Origin: a virus
DNA: 41,889 nt
Virus record (IMG/VR): IMGVR_UViG_3300031857_000434
Coordinates: 1 to 41,889 of that record
Direction: 5' to 3' (one strand)
Shown: positions 13,474 through 20,332 of the stretch, one piece after another
Layout of the letters: every line of letters starts with the position of its first letter
Position numbering within the stretch: the first letter of the stretch is position 1
Made by a program: the position numbers and the translations under genes
Notes under the pieces: generated by a model
Seen by the model: the letters and a program-made list of their open reading frames with translations, nothing else
The model's database searches: none
What the model was told of the DNA's origin: nothing

Positions 13474-13941
13474 CTAGTGCCATCCGTTCTGCTGGAAGAA
13501 TGACCACGCCGCGCAGGGCGAGCCGTGGCGGTGCTCGATGTAGGCCAGCCCGCGCTTGACCTGATAGGCCGGCGCGTCCGTTGTCTTGAGGCCCTTGAGC
13601 TGGGGGATGCCGATGGGGTAACGACCGTCGGTGTTCAACGGGCCGACGGCCTTCGGGTTCCACCCGCTCTCGCGGGTGTAGAGACGGTCGAGGCATCGGT
13701 ACTGACGCGGGGAGAGCAGGCTGCCCGCGTACTCCCGTGCCGACAGAGCATGACGGGGACGATCACGGTCGGCTCGAGGTGTCGGCCGCGGGGGCACGGT
13801 CACCGTCGTGGTCACGGTGCGCGTCACCGTCGGGGTCGACTCGGTCACGGCGATGGCCGTGGTCATCGATGCACCGAGAGCGACACCGACCAGGCCGATT
13901 GCCAGCGCCACGAGCGCGGCGGTCCACCGCTCACTACTCAT
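13474..13941 (-). CDS. Exported lytic-transglycosylase-like protein
   Basis: 155 aa. An N-terminal hydrophobic segment (about 8-32, AALVALAIGLVGVALGASMTT) is a signal anchor, followed by a Thr/Val/Pro-rich linker. The C-terminal domain YRCLDRLYTRESGWNPKAVGPL..YPIGIPQ..IEHRHGSPCAAWSFFQQNGWH matches the small lysozyme-like transglycosylase family, with the catalytic Glu in RESGW. It would cut peptidoglycan outside the membrane. It is encoded in the early operon and not with the lysis genes, so a role in envelope alteration or superinfection exclusion is conceivable; it could also simply be a second lysin. Confidence 0.75.
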   Translation of the reverse strand: MSSERWTAALVALAIGLVGVALGASMTTAIAVTESTPTVTRTVTTTVTVPPRPTPRADRDRPRHALSAREYAGSLLSPRQYRCLDRLYTRESGWNPKAVGPLNTDGRYPIGIPQLKGLKTTDAPAYQVKRGLAYIEHRHGSPCAAWSFFQQNGWH

Positions 13942-14132
13942 GCGTCACCGGCCAGCGTGTATGACGGTGCTTCGACAAGGAATCGTTCGAGCTCGTCACG
14001 GGGTATGACCGTGCGCCCTCCAAGCTTCTTGCCAACGATCAGCCCGTCCTTGAGAAAGGCGTAGAGCTGGCTGCGGCTCAGGCTCAGAAGGTGAGCGGCA
14101 TCTTCGACGGAGTACGCAAGGCGATCAGTCAC
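13938..14132 (-). CDS. Excisionase-type HTH DNA-binding protein
   Basis: 64 aa. YSVEDAAHLLSLSRSQLYAFLKDGLIVGKKLGGRTVIPRDELERFL is the MerR-like winged-helix fold of the excisionase (Xis/helix-turn-helix 17) family. In a genome with a tyrosine integrase it is the best candidate for the recombination directionality factor, although a transcription regulator is also possible. It overlaps both neighbours by 4 bp. Confidence 0.75.
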   Translation of the reverse strand: MTDRLAYSVEDAAHLLSLSRSQLYAFLKDGLIVGKKLGGRTVIPRDELERFLVEAPSYTLAGDA

Positions 14133-14446
14133 TTGTCATCACCGGCCAGCGTCAGGCGGCGCGAGGTCGACTCGGTCGTGACGGCCTCAGCGACTTCGGG
14201 GTACTCGGCCTTGAGGCGCTTGGAGTCGACGCGGCGGGAGGTGACCTCGGTGTAGGTGGCAGCCTTCTCACCGCCGACGAACACGATCACGTTGTCGCCG
14301 AACTCGGCGATCTTGTTCTTGAGCAGGTCGCCGAGGGCCTTCTCCTGCTCGTCGAGCGCCTTGCGCTCGGTACGGATGCGCTTCATCTGCGCGATGGCGT
14401 CGGCGACGACATGGTCGGCGTCGAGGGGGGTGGGTGTAGCGGTCAT
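14129..14446 (-). CDS. Helical protein, possibly a recombination accessory
   Basis: 105 aa. A long amphipathic helix (VADAIAQMKRIRTERKALDEQEKALGDLLKNKIAEFG) is followed by VIVFVGGEKAATYTEVTSRRVDSKRLKAEYPEVAEAVTTESTSRRLTL. This layout (coiled helix, then a beta hairpin and D-x-K-x-L-K-x-x-x-P) resembles small proteins encoded near YqaJ/Cas4-type phage exonucleases and the C-terminal part of some of them. The role is inferred from that similarity and position only. Confidence 0.6.
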   Translation of the reverse strand: MTATPTPLDADHVVADAIAQMKRIRTERKALDEQEKALGDLLKNKIAEFGDNVIVFVGGEKAATYTEVTSRRVDSKRLKAEYPEVAEAVTTESTSRRLTLAGDDK

Positions 14447-14464
14447 GGTGGGTGACCTTCCGGG

Positions 14465-14662
14465 CTAGTTGTGGGTGTGCTGCGGGACCTGGTCAAGGGG
14501 GTCGGCGGCCGCAATGCGCGATCGATGGACGGCGTAACGGGCGGTATGCCGACGGCCCTGGCGGTATCCGCGCTGGTGGCCGATGTAGTCGCCGAACGCG
14601 ACGCCCATGAGCAGGCAGCCGAAACCGACGGCGGCGATAGCGGCCACCTCGCCGGGGCTCAT
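14465..14662 (-). CDS. Small membrane protein
   Basis: 65 aa. Residues 5-27 (EVAAIAAVGFGCLLMGVAFGDYI) form one transmembrane helix; the C-terminal tail is basic and His-rich, presumably cytoplasmic. The start overlaps the upstream stop as ATGA. Function unknown. Confidence 0.65.
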   Translation of the reverse strand: MSPGEVAAIAAVGFGCLLMGVAFGDYIGHQRGYRQGRRHTARYAVHRSRIAAADPLDQVPQHTHN

Positions 14663-14985
14663 GCGTTGACCTCGATCAAGCCGTCGCTGACGGCGACGAC
14701 GATCGTCGGCAAGATCACCTCGAGGATCGACGCGGCAAGCTCCTCATAGGACGCTGCCTGGTGCGCGAGCTGGACGATGTCGGCGTAGAGGCGCTCGTAG
14801 GTCTCGTCCTCGCAGGTCGCATCGCGCTCGGGGAGCACGACCAGCGCGGCCTCATCGACGGTGACCGCCCCCAGGGCCAGGTGATTGCCGTCCAACATCA
14901 CCGACGCGCCGCGGGAGTCGTCGATGAAGGTTCCCGTTGTGACGACGGTGCCCTTGAGGGCGACCCGGTCGCCGGGGGCGGTCAC
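14659..14985 (-). CDS. Unknown 108-aa protein
   Basis: The N-terminal part looks beta-rich (RVALKGTVVTTGTFIDDSRGASVMLDGNHLALGAVTV); the C-terminal part is helical and acidic (YERLYADIVQLAHQAASYEELAASILEVI). It is coupled by 4-bp overlaps to the cro-like gene and to the membrane protein gene. No family recognised. Confidence 0.65.
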   Translation of the reverse strand: MTAPGDRVALKGTVVTTGTFIDDSRGASVMLDGNHLALGAVTVDEAALVVLPERDATCEDETYERLYADIVQLAHQAASYEELAASILEVILPTIVVAVSDGLIEVNA

Positions 14986-15197
14986 GCTGACTCCTCGAGG
15001 GCGATCACGTCCGCCTCAAGGAAGAACAGCGGGCCGCGCAGACCGTCGGCCTTGATCGCCGGGGTCAGCCGGCCCTTGGAGGCCCAGCGGTGAATCGTGC
15101 GAACGTCGACACCGAGGCGGCTGGCGGCCTGCGCGGTGGACAGGAACTTGGGGGCCACGGGGGCGGTCGTGTTTGCCATGCGGGGAACGTAGGGCAT
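14982..15197 (-). CDS. Cro-like / excisionase-type HTH regulator, leaderless
   Basis: 71 aa from ATG at 15197. FLSTAQAASRLGVDVRTIHRWASKGRLTPAI is a MerR/Xis-type helix-turn-helix. It is transcribed divergently from the repressor and is first in the leftward early operon, the position of a Cro protein. The ATG at 15197 lies 7 nt after the -10 box TAAGGT, so the mRNA is probably leaderless. The later ATG at 15179 has no Shine-Dalgarno sequence. An operator-like site covers its promoter. Confidence 0.7.
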   Translation of the reverse strand: MPYVPRMANTTAPVAPKFLSTAQAASRLGVDVRTIHRWASKGRLTPAIKADGLRGPLFFLEADVIALEESA

Positions 15198-15198
15198 A

Positions 15199-15214
15199 TG
15201 GGTAACCTTACGCA
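15199..15214 (-). promoter_or_regulatory. Early leftward -10 box and repressor operator
   Basis: On the minus strand TGCGTAAGGTTACCCA contains TAAGGT (15210-15205), 7 nt from the ATG at 15197. It matches the operator motifs at 288-303 and 15282-15297. No convincing -35 hexamer is found 16-18 bp upstream, so the promoter may need activation or rely on the -10 box. Confidence 0.55.
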
Positions 15215-15262
15215 AACCATCCGACAATCTTCGGCGTGTCGCATGTTGGGCGTTATCGGCTA

Positions 15263-15297
15263 TTGCTATCCATGTCAAGTAGGCCTAACCTTGGGCA
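15263..15297 (+). promoter_or_regulatory. Repressor promoter with operator
   Basis: TTGCTA (15263-15268), a 17-bp spacer and TAACCT (15286-15291) form the rightward promoter. The ATG at 15299 is 7 nt after the -10 box, predicting a leaderless message. The site 15282-15297 (minus strand TGCCCAAGGTTAGGCC) overlaps the -10 box, so the repressor probably controls its own synthesis. Confidence 0.65.
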
Positions 15298-15298
15298 C

Positions 15299-15622
15299 AT
15301 GAGCACACAGCCGAGCAACGAACACATCCCCGTTTGGACCGCTGGCGACCGCTTCCGCAAGGCACGCGAGGACGCCGGCCTCACACAAACCGAGCTGGCC
15401 GATGCGATCGGCGTCGACCGCAAGACGATCAGCGCCTACGAACTCGACGACCGCAAGCGACCGATGAAGATGGTCGTCAACGCCTGGGCGATGCGCTGCA
15501 GCGTGCCGGTGTCCTGGCTCCTGACCGGCAAAGCCAGCCAACCTACTGACGGGCAGCCTGCCCACCTACTCATGCGGAGCTTGCCCCCTTTCGTACCGGG
15601 CGTAGCCCCCACCGCGGCCTAA
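15299..15622 (+). CDS. Immunity repressor (XRE-family HTH)
   Basis: 107 aa. FRKAREDAGLTQTELADAIGVDRKTISAYELDDRKRPMKMVVNAWAMRCSVPVSWLLTG (about 19-77) is a lambda-repressor-like HTH domain. There is no peptidase or dimerisation domain, so induction by LexA-type self-cleavage is unlikely. The C-terminal tail (MRSLPPFVPGVAPTAA) is disordered and ends in Ala-Ala. The leaderless start at 15299 is preferred over an upstream ATG at 15236. It is followed 13 bp later by the integrase and diverges from the cro-like gene, the usual genetic switch layout. Confidence 0.85.
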   Translation: MSTQPSNEHIPVWTAGDRFRKAREDAGLTQTELADAIGVDRKTISAYELDDRKRPMKMVVNAWAMRCSVPVSWLLTGKASQPTDGQPAHLLMRSLPPFVPGVAPTAA

Positions 15623-15635
15623 AGAGTTCTTCACC

Positions 15636-16448
15636 ATGCTCCGAATCGTAAACGTGGACGCAACGGGGATTCGTGAACAACACTTGACGGCCCTCCGGCG
15701 GCAGAACGCGCGACCGCGAACGATCAAGTCGCGGAGCGAGATACTGAGCAAGATCGAGCGCGAGGCCGGCGACCTTGCAGAACTGTCTCGCGACGACCTC
15801 AACGCATGGCTCGATCGCTATATGTCGGCGTCGACCCGAGCGACGTACCTGGGCCACCTCCGGTCCTTCTACCGCTGGGCCTGCGAGAACGATGTCCTCG
15901 ACCGCGACCCAACCTCGGGGATCAGGACACCGAAGGTGCCGCGACGCCTCCCGCGGCCGATCAGCGAGTGCGAGCTGACCGACGCGCTGGCAACCGCTAC
16001 ACCGCTCGTCCGCGCCTGGGTCACCCTGGCGAGCTATTCGGGTTTGCGCGCCTGTGAGATTGCCGCAATCAGAGGTGAGCACATCGACCGCGAGCGACGG
16101 TCGCTGTTCATACCCGCGCAAAAGGGTGGTGACGCGGCGACAGCCCCGCTACCGCCGACCGTGATTGCCGAACTCAGTCGCTGGCCGCGCGTCGGGCCGC
16201 TGTGGGCCGACCACGAGATCACCGCAAACCATGTCAGCCATACCGTTGCCACGCACTTCCGCTCGCGGGGCATCGACGGTGGCCTACATCGGTGTCGCCA
16301 CAGGTTCGCGACGCGGTTCTTGGAGGCGTCGGGGTTCGACCTGCGCGCCACTCAGGAGGCCATGCGCCATCGGTCGCCTGCTTCGACCGCCCTCTACACC
16401 GAAGTGCTCCCCGAGCGGTTGGTCAGCATCGCGGCGAAGATCGCCTAG
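15636..16448 (+). CDS. Tyrosine integrase (compact, Xer-like)
   Basis: 270 aa. A core-binding SAM-like domain (about 15-95, TIKSRSEILSKIE..STRATYLGHLRSFYRWACEN) is followed by the catalytic domain with Arg in YSGLRACEIAAI (R138), the hairpin Lys in QKGG (about 163), HRCRHRFATRFL (H218/R221), H245 in MRHRSP and nucleophile Y254 in STALYTEVLPER. It is shorter than typical phage integrases and lacks a clear N-terminal arm-binding domain, thus resembling XerC/D. It would integrate the genome into the host chromosome. It shares a transcript with the repressor. Confidence 0.9.
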   Translation: MLRIVNVDATGIREQHLTALRRQNARPRTIKSRSEILSKIEREAGDLAELSRDDLNAWLDRYMSASTRATYLGHLRSFYRWACENDVLDRDPTSGIRTPKVPRRLPRPISECELTDALATATPLVRAWVTLASYSGLRACEIAAIRGEHIDRERRSLFIPAQKGGDAATAPLPPTVIAELSRWPRVGPLWADHEITANHVSHTVATHFRSRGIDGGLHRCRHRFATRFLEASGFDLRATQEAMRHRSPASTALYTEVLPERLVSIAAKIA

Positions 16449-16455
16449 ACATACG

Positions 16456-16491
16456 AAAGCGGCCCCCGTCCCGAAGGACAGGGGCCGCTTT
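16456..16491. terminator. Bidirectional terminator between integrase and late operon
   Basis: AAAGCGGCCCC..TCC-cgaa-GGA..GGGGCCGCTTT forms a long, nearly perfect stem with a cgaa tetraloop. A-rich and T-rich flanks on the two sides give it a terminator shape in both directions. It separates the convergent integrase (stop 16448) and the end of the leftward late operon (16541). The rest of the gap, 16492-16540, shows no further gene. Confidence 0.85.
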
Positions 16492-16540
16492 GCGGAAGGG
16501 GGTCCACCATGAAGCCCACCGCTTGTGACGCTAACAGGTG

Positions 16541-16759
16541 TCAGTCGTCAGGACTAGGATTGTCGGCCTCCTCGAGCGCCTCATCCTCCTCGCCGATGAG
16601 GCCCTTCTCGATGGCGTCGGCCGTGACGTTCGGCCACTCGGCCGAAAGCTGCATGATCGTGGCCTGAGTGAGTGGGCCGTTGCCCGATTGGCCCTCATGA
16701 ATGACCTGCACGCGCAGGTCGCCGAACACGATGAGCACGGTCAAGTCGTTTCTCGACAT
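16541..16759 (-). CDS. Small acidic late protein
   Basis: 72 aa (MSRNDLTVLIVFGDLRVQVIHEGQ...), beta-rich at the N-terminus and strongly acidic at the C-terminus (EEDEALEEADNPSPDD). ATG at 16759 overlaps the stop of the metallophosphoesterase (TGATG) and has GGAGGT 6 nt upstream. Last gene of the late transcript; function unknown. Confidence 0.65.
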   Translation of the reverse strand: MSRNDLTVLIVFGDLRVQVIHEGQSGNGPLTQATIMQLSAEWPNVTADAIEKGLIGEEDEALEEADNPSPDD

Positions 16760-17949
16760 CACAGCACCTCCAATCCTGACCAGGCACCGTCAGCGACCAG
16801 GAGCGTGACCAGCCCCGGCTCGGCGTCGAGACCTGTCGCGTCGCGCCACCAGCCGGAGCCGCCGTCCATCGCGGGCACCTGAATATGAGTCTTGGCACCG
16901 TCGGTGAGCACCGACAGGTGGTGGTAGTGGCCGGAGAGCAGAAGTGTGGCGTGCCCGGCCGGCTGCATCCCGTGAGCCTGACCGGCCCACCATTCCATCG
17001 CCTTGCCCGACTTCCACTTGTGGCCGTGGGCCAAGGTGATGATCGTGCCCCCGACCTCGATCGTGAGGTCGAGGCGGTCGTCCTCGGGGAAGTAGAACGA
17101 CACCTTGCCGAACGCGGCGCTGTTCTCGGCGCACACGTCGGCCACCGCGGACATCGCATCGATGGCCCATGAGTCGTTCGCGTAGGTGGTGACCGGCTGC
17201 CGGATCGCCTCGTCGTGATTGCCGGTGATGCCGGCCACCTTGACGTCAACGCCGAGGTGCGCGACACGACGGACGACCTCGAGCAAGGTCCGTCGCCAGA
17301 CCCGGACCATGTCGGTCGCTCCCAGGTCGGTGCGCCAGGCCAGCCGGCCACCTTGGGAGGTCATGCCCTCGACGTGGTCGCCGAGCAGGGCCAGCAGGAT
17401 CGTCGGGGGGCGATACGCCTTCGGCATCGCCTTGTACCGACGGATCGCGAGGTCGACCGAACGCATGATCCGGTTGACGGCCTCGTAGGTTCCGCCGTTG
17501 AGATCGACCTTGCCAATCTGAGTGTCGCCGATCGCGATGACGTAGGCACCGTGGCCGTGGGCGGGTGTGGCGGCAGGAGCCTTGGCCTTGAGCGCGGCCG
17601 TGAGCAAGGACTCGTCGAGCTGGCCGACGAGCGAGGTCTGCTCGACGGCGAAGCGGTAGCGCCAGACCGGACGGGTGATGGCGTCCTTGCCCTGCTCCTC
17701 ACGGGTCCATGCGACCGGATCGAAGCGCGCCTCGACCAGCCGCACCGACCAGCCCTCGGGGATCGTGAGCCCTAAGTCCTCGACGGTCTGGCGCCAGTCG
17801 TCCTCGGTGCCCAGGTGTGGCATCGGGCCGGTGGTGACCAGCATGGCGCCGGGCTCGTAGGCAACGCCGGGCTCGAACCCCTTGGGGGCCTTGACGGCGG
17901 GCGCCTGCGGGCCAGGCTTGCGAAGCGGTGTGTGCTCAGCCAGGCTCAT
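16759..17949 (-). CDS. Calcineurin-like metallophosphoesterase
   Basis: 396 aa. After an N-terminal extension of about 135 residues come the family motifs: VIAIGDTQIGK (GD 141-142), LLALLGDHVEG (GD 190-191), GITGNHDE (GNHD 243-246), ITLAHGHKWK (309-310) and LLLSGHYHHL (340-344). In motif I the usual D-x-H is D-T-Q, so one metal ligand differs. It probably hydrolyses phosphodiesters, possibly as a nuclease. It is placed after the lysis genes at the end of the late operon, coupled to both neighbours by short overlaps. Confidence 0.85.
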   Translation of the reverse strand: MSLAEHTPLRKPGPQAPAVKAPKGFEPGVAYEPGAMLVTTGPMPHLGTEDDWRQTVEDLGLTIPEGWSVRLVEARFDPVAWTREEQGKDAITRPVWRYRFAVEQTSLVGQLDESLLTAALKAKAPAATPAHGHGAYVIAIGDTQIGKVDLNGGTYEAVNRIMRSVDLAIRRYKAMPKAYRPPTILLALLGDHVEGMTSQGGRLAWRTDLGATDMVRVWRRTLLEVVRRVAHLGVDVKVAGITGNHDEAIRQPVTTYANDSWAIDAMSAVADVCAENSAAFGKVSFYFPEDDRLDLTIEVGGTIITLAHGHKWKSGKAMEWWAGQAHGMQPAGHATLLLSGHYHHLSVLTDGAKTHIQVPAMDGGSGWWRDATGLDAEPGLVTLLVADGAWSGLEVL

Positions 17950-18209
17950 GCTCGCCCCTCACGGACACACGAACAGCCGCCCGTGCCCAGCATGGCGCGG
18001 CGGTGGCGCTGCAGGGCGTCGCTGGCGATCGGGTAGGCGAGCTCGTGCTCGATGATGCGACGGACGTCGACAAGGTCAACGTCCTCGTCGCCGAGCCACT
18101 CTCGGAGTTGCGCCCGCTCATCGTCGGTGGGCAGTTTCCGTAGGACGTAGGCCACCGCACACTCGCGGTGACGTGGCCCCTTCTTGGGGGCGTGATCGGT
18201 GAGTGCCAT
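17946..18209 (-). CDS. Small conserved actinophage protein, HTH-like
   Basis: 87 aa. The pattern RHRECAVAYVLRKLPTDDERAQLREWLGDEDVDLVDVRRIIEHELAYPIASDALQRHRRAMLGTGGCSC matches a small family often seen in actinophages (C-A-V-x-x-L near the start, a helix-turn-helix-like segment, then RHRRG-x-C-x-C). The final two-Cys motif may bind metal. A DNA-binding role is plausible from the shape; function unproven. Confidence 0.65.
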   Translation of the reverse strand: MALTDHAPKKGPRHRECAVAYVLRKLPTDDERAQLREWLGDEDVDLVDVRRIIEHELAYPIASDALQRHRRAMLGTGGCSCVREGRA

Positions 18210-18229
18210 GACGTGCTCCCGTCGTCGGC

Positions 18230-18919
18230 TCAGAACATCGCGTCATAGACGACGGGGCCGACTGTCGAGCCCCGCCCGAGCTTCTTGTAGACGCGCCAGG
18301 CCAGAACGCGGCGCGCGGTCTGCATGTCGAACACGCCGGTCACCTTGGCGCGGACACGCTTCTGAATCCGCATAACCTCGGTGCGGTTCGCCGGGCTTTC
18401 GGTGCCGTTGCGAATCCGCGACGACTTCCGGTAGCCGAATACCTCACCGGCAGGAAGCGGGAATCCAGTCACGGGCGACTCGTAGGCGGGGTAGCCGTAG
18501 CCGACGATGCCGCTGCTCCGCACCTTGCGGTAAACGCCGTTACCCTCACGGCCGCCGTCGGCGTTCGTGTTCCCCTCGATGGTCACGATGCTGCCGTCCC
18601 ACACCGCCTCGACGATGCCGACGTGCGAGATGCGATCGACGCCATCACCGGGGAAGTTGAAATAGACGATCGCACCGACCTTCGGGATACTGCCCCAGCG
18701 ACCGCGGCTCTTGAACCATTGGGCGCCAGCAGGGGTGTAGGCGTGCTTGGGGATGATGTCGAGCGCGCCGGTCTTGTGGGCGACCCAGGACACGAACATC
18801 GCGCACCACGGGTTGTTGTTGAGCCCGTACCAGCGCCCGTACTTCGTGTCGTTGTTCGGCCCCTCGCGGTAGCCGATCTCAGCACGGGCAGCCGCCACAA
18901 CAGCGGCGGCGGTAGTCAT
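18230..18919 (-). CDS. Endolysin: CHAP domain plus peptidoglycan-binding domain
   Basis: 229 aa. The CHAP amidase/endopeptidase domain covers about 1-150: catalytic Cys in NNNPWCAMFVSWVA (C39), His in ISHVGIVEAV (H99) and Asn/Glu in VTIEGNTN. The C-terminal part, TEVMRIQKRVRAKVTGVFDMQTARRVLAWRVYK, resembles a PG_binding_1-type repeat. No signal peptide, so release depends on the holin encoded immediately upstream in the transcript (ATGA overlap). Confidence 0.88.
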   Translation of the reverse strand: MTTAAAVVAAARAEIGYREGPNNDTKYGRWYGLNNNPWCAMFVSWVAHKTGALDIIPKHAYTPAGAQWFKSRGRWGSIPKVGAIVYFNFPGDGVDRISHVGIVEAVWDGSIVTIEGNTNADGGREGNGVYRKVRSSGIVGYGYPAYESPVTGFPLPAGEVFGYRKSSRIRNGTESPANRTEVMRIQKRVRAKVTGVFDMQTARRVLAWRVYKKLGRGSTVGPVVYDAMF

Positions 18920-19176
18920 TCGATGACCTCAGCCGGGTCTTGGCTGATCGCCGCGTCGCCATCGGGCTTGACGGTTTCGACCAGCAGGTCGGCCCCGGCG
19001 AGCGCGGCGCTGGTCGTGTTCGGTGCGGCGTAGACGCCGAACACGGCCAGAACGGCGACGACGGTCGCGACGTACCCAGCGACATCGTCAGGCAAGACGT
19101 TGGCGGCCAATAGGGCGGTGAGCGCGCCGACCAGCGCGACGAGCGCCTTACGGACTTCACGGGCCTTCTCAATCAT
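18916..19176 (-). CDS. Putative holin
   Basis: 86 aa starting MIEKAREVRKALVALVGALTALLA. It has two hydrophobic segments (about 10-27 and 36-56) joined by a short polar turn (NVLPDDV) and a charged acidic C-terminus, a class II holin layout. The start at 19176 overlaps the upstream stop (ATGA), and its own stop overlaps the endolysin start. Pore formation for lysis timing is inferred from topology and position. Confidence 0.75.
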   Translation of the reverse strand: MIEKAREVRKALVALVGALTALLAANVLPDDVAGYVATVVAVLAVFGVYAAPNTTSAALAGADLLVETVKPDGDAAISQDPAEVIE

Positions 19177-19592
19177 GGCATGTTCCCTTCGGTGCGGTAA
19201 GTGCCTTCGATGCGATCGAGGCGGTGATCGAAGGCGCGGAGCTGTTCTTGGACGCCGAGGCGCCACAGGTCGTCAACCGTTGCGCGGTCATCGATCTTCT
19301 TGTGCAGGTCAGAGAGCGACTTGCCACCGTTGGCGTCAGGCTGAATGGGACGAGTCCTCACATCGAGTGCGTGCCGAATGCGCTCCTCGAGCGCGTGATT
19401 CCATCGCTTGTTGACCCAGGTGGCCGTCGTGAGCAACGCGCCGATGATCGTCAACAGCGCGACAGCGAAGGTGGCGTTATTTACCGCGTTATCCGACACC
19501 GCCAGCACCACGCCGGTCACGCCGACTGTCGCTACACCGACGACCATTCCGGTCACGGCCTCACCCGAATCGTTCATCCGTCCCCCGCTCAT
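19173..19592 (-). CDS. Membrane protein with coiled-coil tail (second holin-like, DUF2746-like)
   Basis: 139 aa. Two transmembrane segments (about 14-33 and 39-61) are followed by a long charged helix (NHALEERIRHALDVR..SLSDLHKKIDDRATVDDLWRLGVQEQLRAFDHRLDRIEG). The layout resembles DUF2746-type proteins found in actinophage lysis cassettes. It may act with the holin as holin partner or antiholin. Coupled to both neighbours by 4-bp overlaps. Confidence 0.65.
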   Translation of the reverse strand: MSGGRMNDSGEAVTGMVVGVATVGVTGVVLAVSDNAVNNATFAVALLTIIGALLTTATWVNKRWNHALEERIRHALDVRTRPIQPDANGGKSLSDLHKKIDDRATVDDLWRLGVQEQLRAFDHRLDRIEGTYRTEGNMP

Positions 19593-20332
19593 ACGCTGGT
19601 CACTCTCAGCAAGGGCTCATTGCCCATTCCGACGCCGTACAGGTAGCCGTAGTAGTCGTCGGTGTCGGTGGTCGGCCCTGGGCCGAAGGCCAGGCCCTTA
19701 GCGGTGCCGGCGATCAACGCCGAGCGAATGCCGCTGTTGAGGGAGATCACGCGCTGGCCGGTCTTGGTCGTCCACGCCTGGCGCTGCAAATCGTCAGTGA
19801 CCGAACCGAGGGTGCCTGGCCGCGAGGTGTTCGCGTGCGTGCCGATAACCAGGGTGCCTCCGGTCGGTGAGTACCAAGCCGCCGACACGATCAGGTCGAA
19901 CCCGGTGACCGTGCGACCCGCGACCGCTGCGGCAAGAGCCGCGACGTCGAACCCGGCCAGGGAGGCTTGATTGCCCAGCGTCGCCGAGAGGTAACCCTGG
20001 TAGCACGCGGCGACGCCGGAGCGCAACGCGCCGGCACCGGAGTACGAGGCGCTCCATTGCGCGGGGAAATAGTTGACCACTACGGACGGAGAGGGGTCTT
20101 GCTCGGCGGGCATCCCGAAGCACAGGACGACCGACCCCTGCATGAGCAGCCACACCTTGCAGCCGACGAACGGTGTCATGCCTTCGGCGTAAGGGATGCC
20201 ATTGACTACTGAGTTGCCCACCAGCGTGTCAATGCGGCCGCCGACGACAGCGGTCACGACACCGAGGCGGTAGTTCGGCGGGGAGGTAGGCGCAGGGTTC
20301 CCCATCGCGAGCAGGAGGTCGTCAGGAGACAT
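19589..20332 (-). CDS. Minor tail protein / receptor-binding candidate
   Basis: 247 aa. The N-terminal 80 residues (YRLGVVTAVVGGRIDTLVGNSVVNGIPYAEGMTPFVGCKVWLLMQGSVVLCFG) have the small beta-barrel look of tail-associated proteins seen in actinophages. The remainder is Ser/Gly/Thr-rich and beta-like. It is the last tail gene before lysis, typical for baseplate or tip proteins. The acceptor on the host is unknown. It overlaps the preceding gene by 11 bp. Confidence 0.6.
   Translation of the reverse strand: MSPDDLLLAMGNPAPTSPPNYRLGVVTAVVGGRIDTLVGNSVVNGIPYAEGMTPFVGCKVWLLMQGSVVLCFGMPAEQDPSPSVVVNYFPAQWSASYSGAGALRSGVAACYQGYLSATLGNQASLAGFDVAALAAAVAGRTVTGFDLIVSAAWYSPTGGTLVIGTHANTSRPGTLGSVTDDLQRQAWTTKTGQRVISLNSGIRSALIAGTAKGLAFGPGPTTDTDDYYGYLYGVGMGNEPLLRVTSV

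Noticed and set aside
16449-16540. attP directly downstream of the integrase
   Set aside because: The segment is mostly the terminator hairpin. No tRNA-like or repeated core sequence could be made out, so no attachment site is annotated.
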